DNA of 61,135 bases. It comes from Erysipelotrichaceae bacterium. GTDB taxonomy: Bacteria > Bacillota_I > Bacilli_A > Erysipelotrichales > Erysipelotrichaceae. Location of the stretch: assembly GCA_030528645.1 (NCBI GenBank), contig JAUMYM010000006.1:1-61135 (forward strand). Direction: 5' to 3'. This document shows positions 60,772-61,135 of this stretch, piece after piece. The position numbers were made by a program, and so were the translations under genes. The notes under the pieces are model-generated. The model was given only the letters and a program-made list of their open reading frames with translations, ran no database searches and was not told the DNA's origin. Every line of letters starts with the position of its first letter. Position 1 is the first letter of the stretch.

Positions 60772-61135
60772 ATGGAAGTTTTTGTCTATAAACATCAAAG
60801 TCAAATTATGGATTATTTATATGCACCTTATATACTGATAGAAGATTACAATCAAATTTCATTGACCAGTGAAGAAAAGGAGAAAGCAGAAGATATTTTT
60901 AATGATTTAAAAGAGGTAAAGAAGATATTACATCCTTTTAAGAAACGTATTGAAAAATATTATCATAATAAGAATCATAAAATATATATCATAAATTTAT
61001 ATCTTAATTTATTAAATGAAGGAAAAGATCCCAAAACGATGGAAGATTTGTTTGAAATGGTAATGGAATTATCGAATTCAATACTAAAGGAAGTCTTTTT
61101 ATATACTGTTTTTGATAAAAAAATAAATATTGAAT
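60772..61135 (+). CDS. Partial CDS, unknown, downstream of the MFS transporter
   Basis: An open frame of 121 codons begins at ATG 60772, one base after the MFS stop, with AAAGGAAGTGAAG upstream. It runs off the window end. The visible part begins MEVFVYKHQSQIMDYLYAPY and is rich in Lys, Glu, Tyr and Ile with helical character and no membrane helix. I do not recognise it. Its position suggests an ArsR/winged-helix-type regulator or partner of the transporter, but the visible residues show no clear DNA-binding motif. Confidence 0.6.
   Translation, partial: MEVFVYKHQSQIMDYLYAPYILIEDYNQISLTSEEKEKAEDIFNDLKEVKKILHPFKKRIEKYYHNKNHKIYIINLYLNLLNEGKDPKTMEDLFEMVMELSNSILKEVFLYTVFDKKINIE

Noticed and set aside
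1-61135. CRISPR arrays, insertion sequences, prophage or rRNA genes
   Set aside because: I saw no spaced direct repeats, transposase or integrase motifs, phage structural genes or rRNA sequence anywhere in the window.

Overview
The window comes from a low-GC (by eye roughly 35%) Gram-positive bacterium. Gene content and order point to Erysipelotrichia or a close Firmicutes/Mollicutes neighbour. The supporting traits are a V-type rather than F-type ATPase, an Rnf complex, PPi-dependent phosphofructokinase, mannose-family PTS systems, an sepF-ylmH-divIVA-ileS division cluster and lipoproteins with short lipoboxes. Genus cannot be settled from the sequence alone. The DNA is densely coding. It has clean Shine-Dalgarno sequences, sigma-A-type promoters with many extended -10 boxes, and a hairpin terminator at almost every transcript end. 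I see no phage, insertion sequence or CRISPR array.

Layout. 1-4.7 kb: the tRNA t6A genes (tsaE, tsaB, rimI, tsaD), then the redox repressor rex and asnS. 4.7-9.9 kb: a LicD-family transferase, a membrane-anchored amidase, an ABC-F ATPase and PPi-phosphofructokinase. 10-16.5 kb: an oppABCDF peptide importer whose OppB carries a large cysteine-bearing outside domain; its promoter has a strong palindrome. 17-19 kb: a mannose-family PTS EIIB-EIIC-EIID set with no EIIA. 19.1-27.5 kb: a complete nine-gene V-type ATPase operon. 27.5-36.7 kb: an amino-sugar locus, probably for N-acetylgalactosamine, with an AraC regulator, a second EIIBCD, EIIA, agaS, kbaZ/gatZ and nagA. 36.7-42.5 kb: sepF, ylmH, divIVA, a T-box riboswitch, ileS and an AI-2E-family permease. 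42.5-46 kb: pgi with an S1-domain protein, a YuiD-like membrane protein, an Nfu-like scaffold and an anchored glycoside-hydrolase-like protein. 46-52.7 kb: apbE and a divergent rnfCDGEA-X-B operon. 52.7-61.1 kb: a SAF-domain protein, a methyltransferase, tRNA-His, DegV, a YgjP-type metallopeptidase, an ankyrin protein and EF-G-like GTPase behind a possible attenuator, an MFS transporter and a gene cut by the window end.

How the parts fit. The PTS systems and the aga genes would feed sugar phosphates into glycolysis through Pgi and PPi-PFK. Rex senses NADH/NAD, and Rnf oxidises reduced ferredoxin with NAD to build an ion gradient. The V-type ATPase makes or spends that gradient. ApbE, an extracytoplasmic lipoprotein, would load FMN onto Rnf.

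The most unusual region is the Rnf operon. RnfB is only 102 residues and lacks the usual ferredoxin-like clusters. A 60-residue cysteine-bearing membrane protein sits between rnfA and rnfB. RnfD carries an extra membrane segment plus a C-terminal FMN-binding domain, and RnfG has two FMN-binding domains. In all there are four candidate flavinylation motifs. Function assignments rest on recognisable motifs and gene order, not on database searches.
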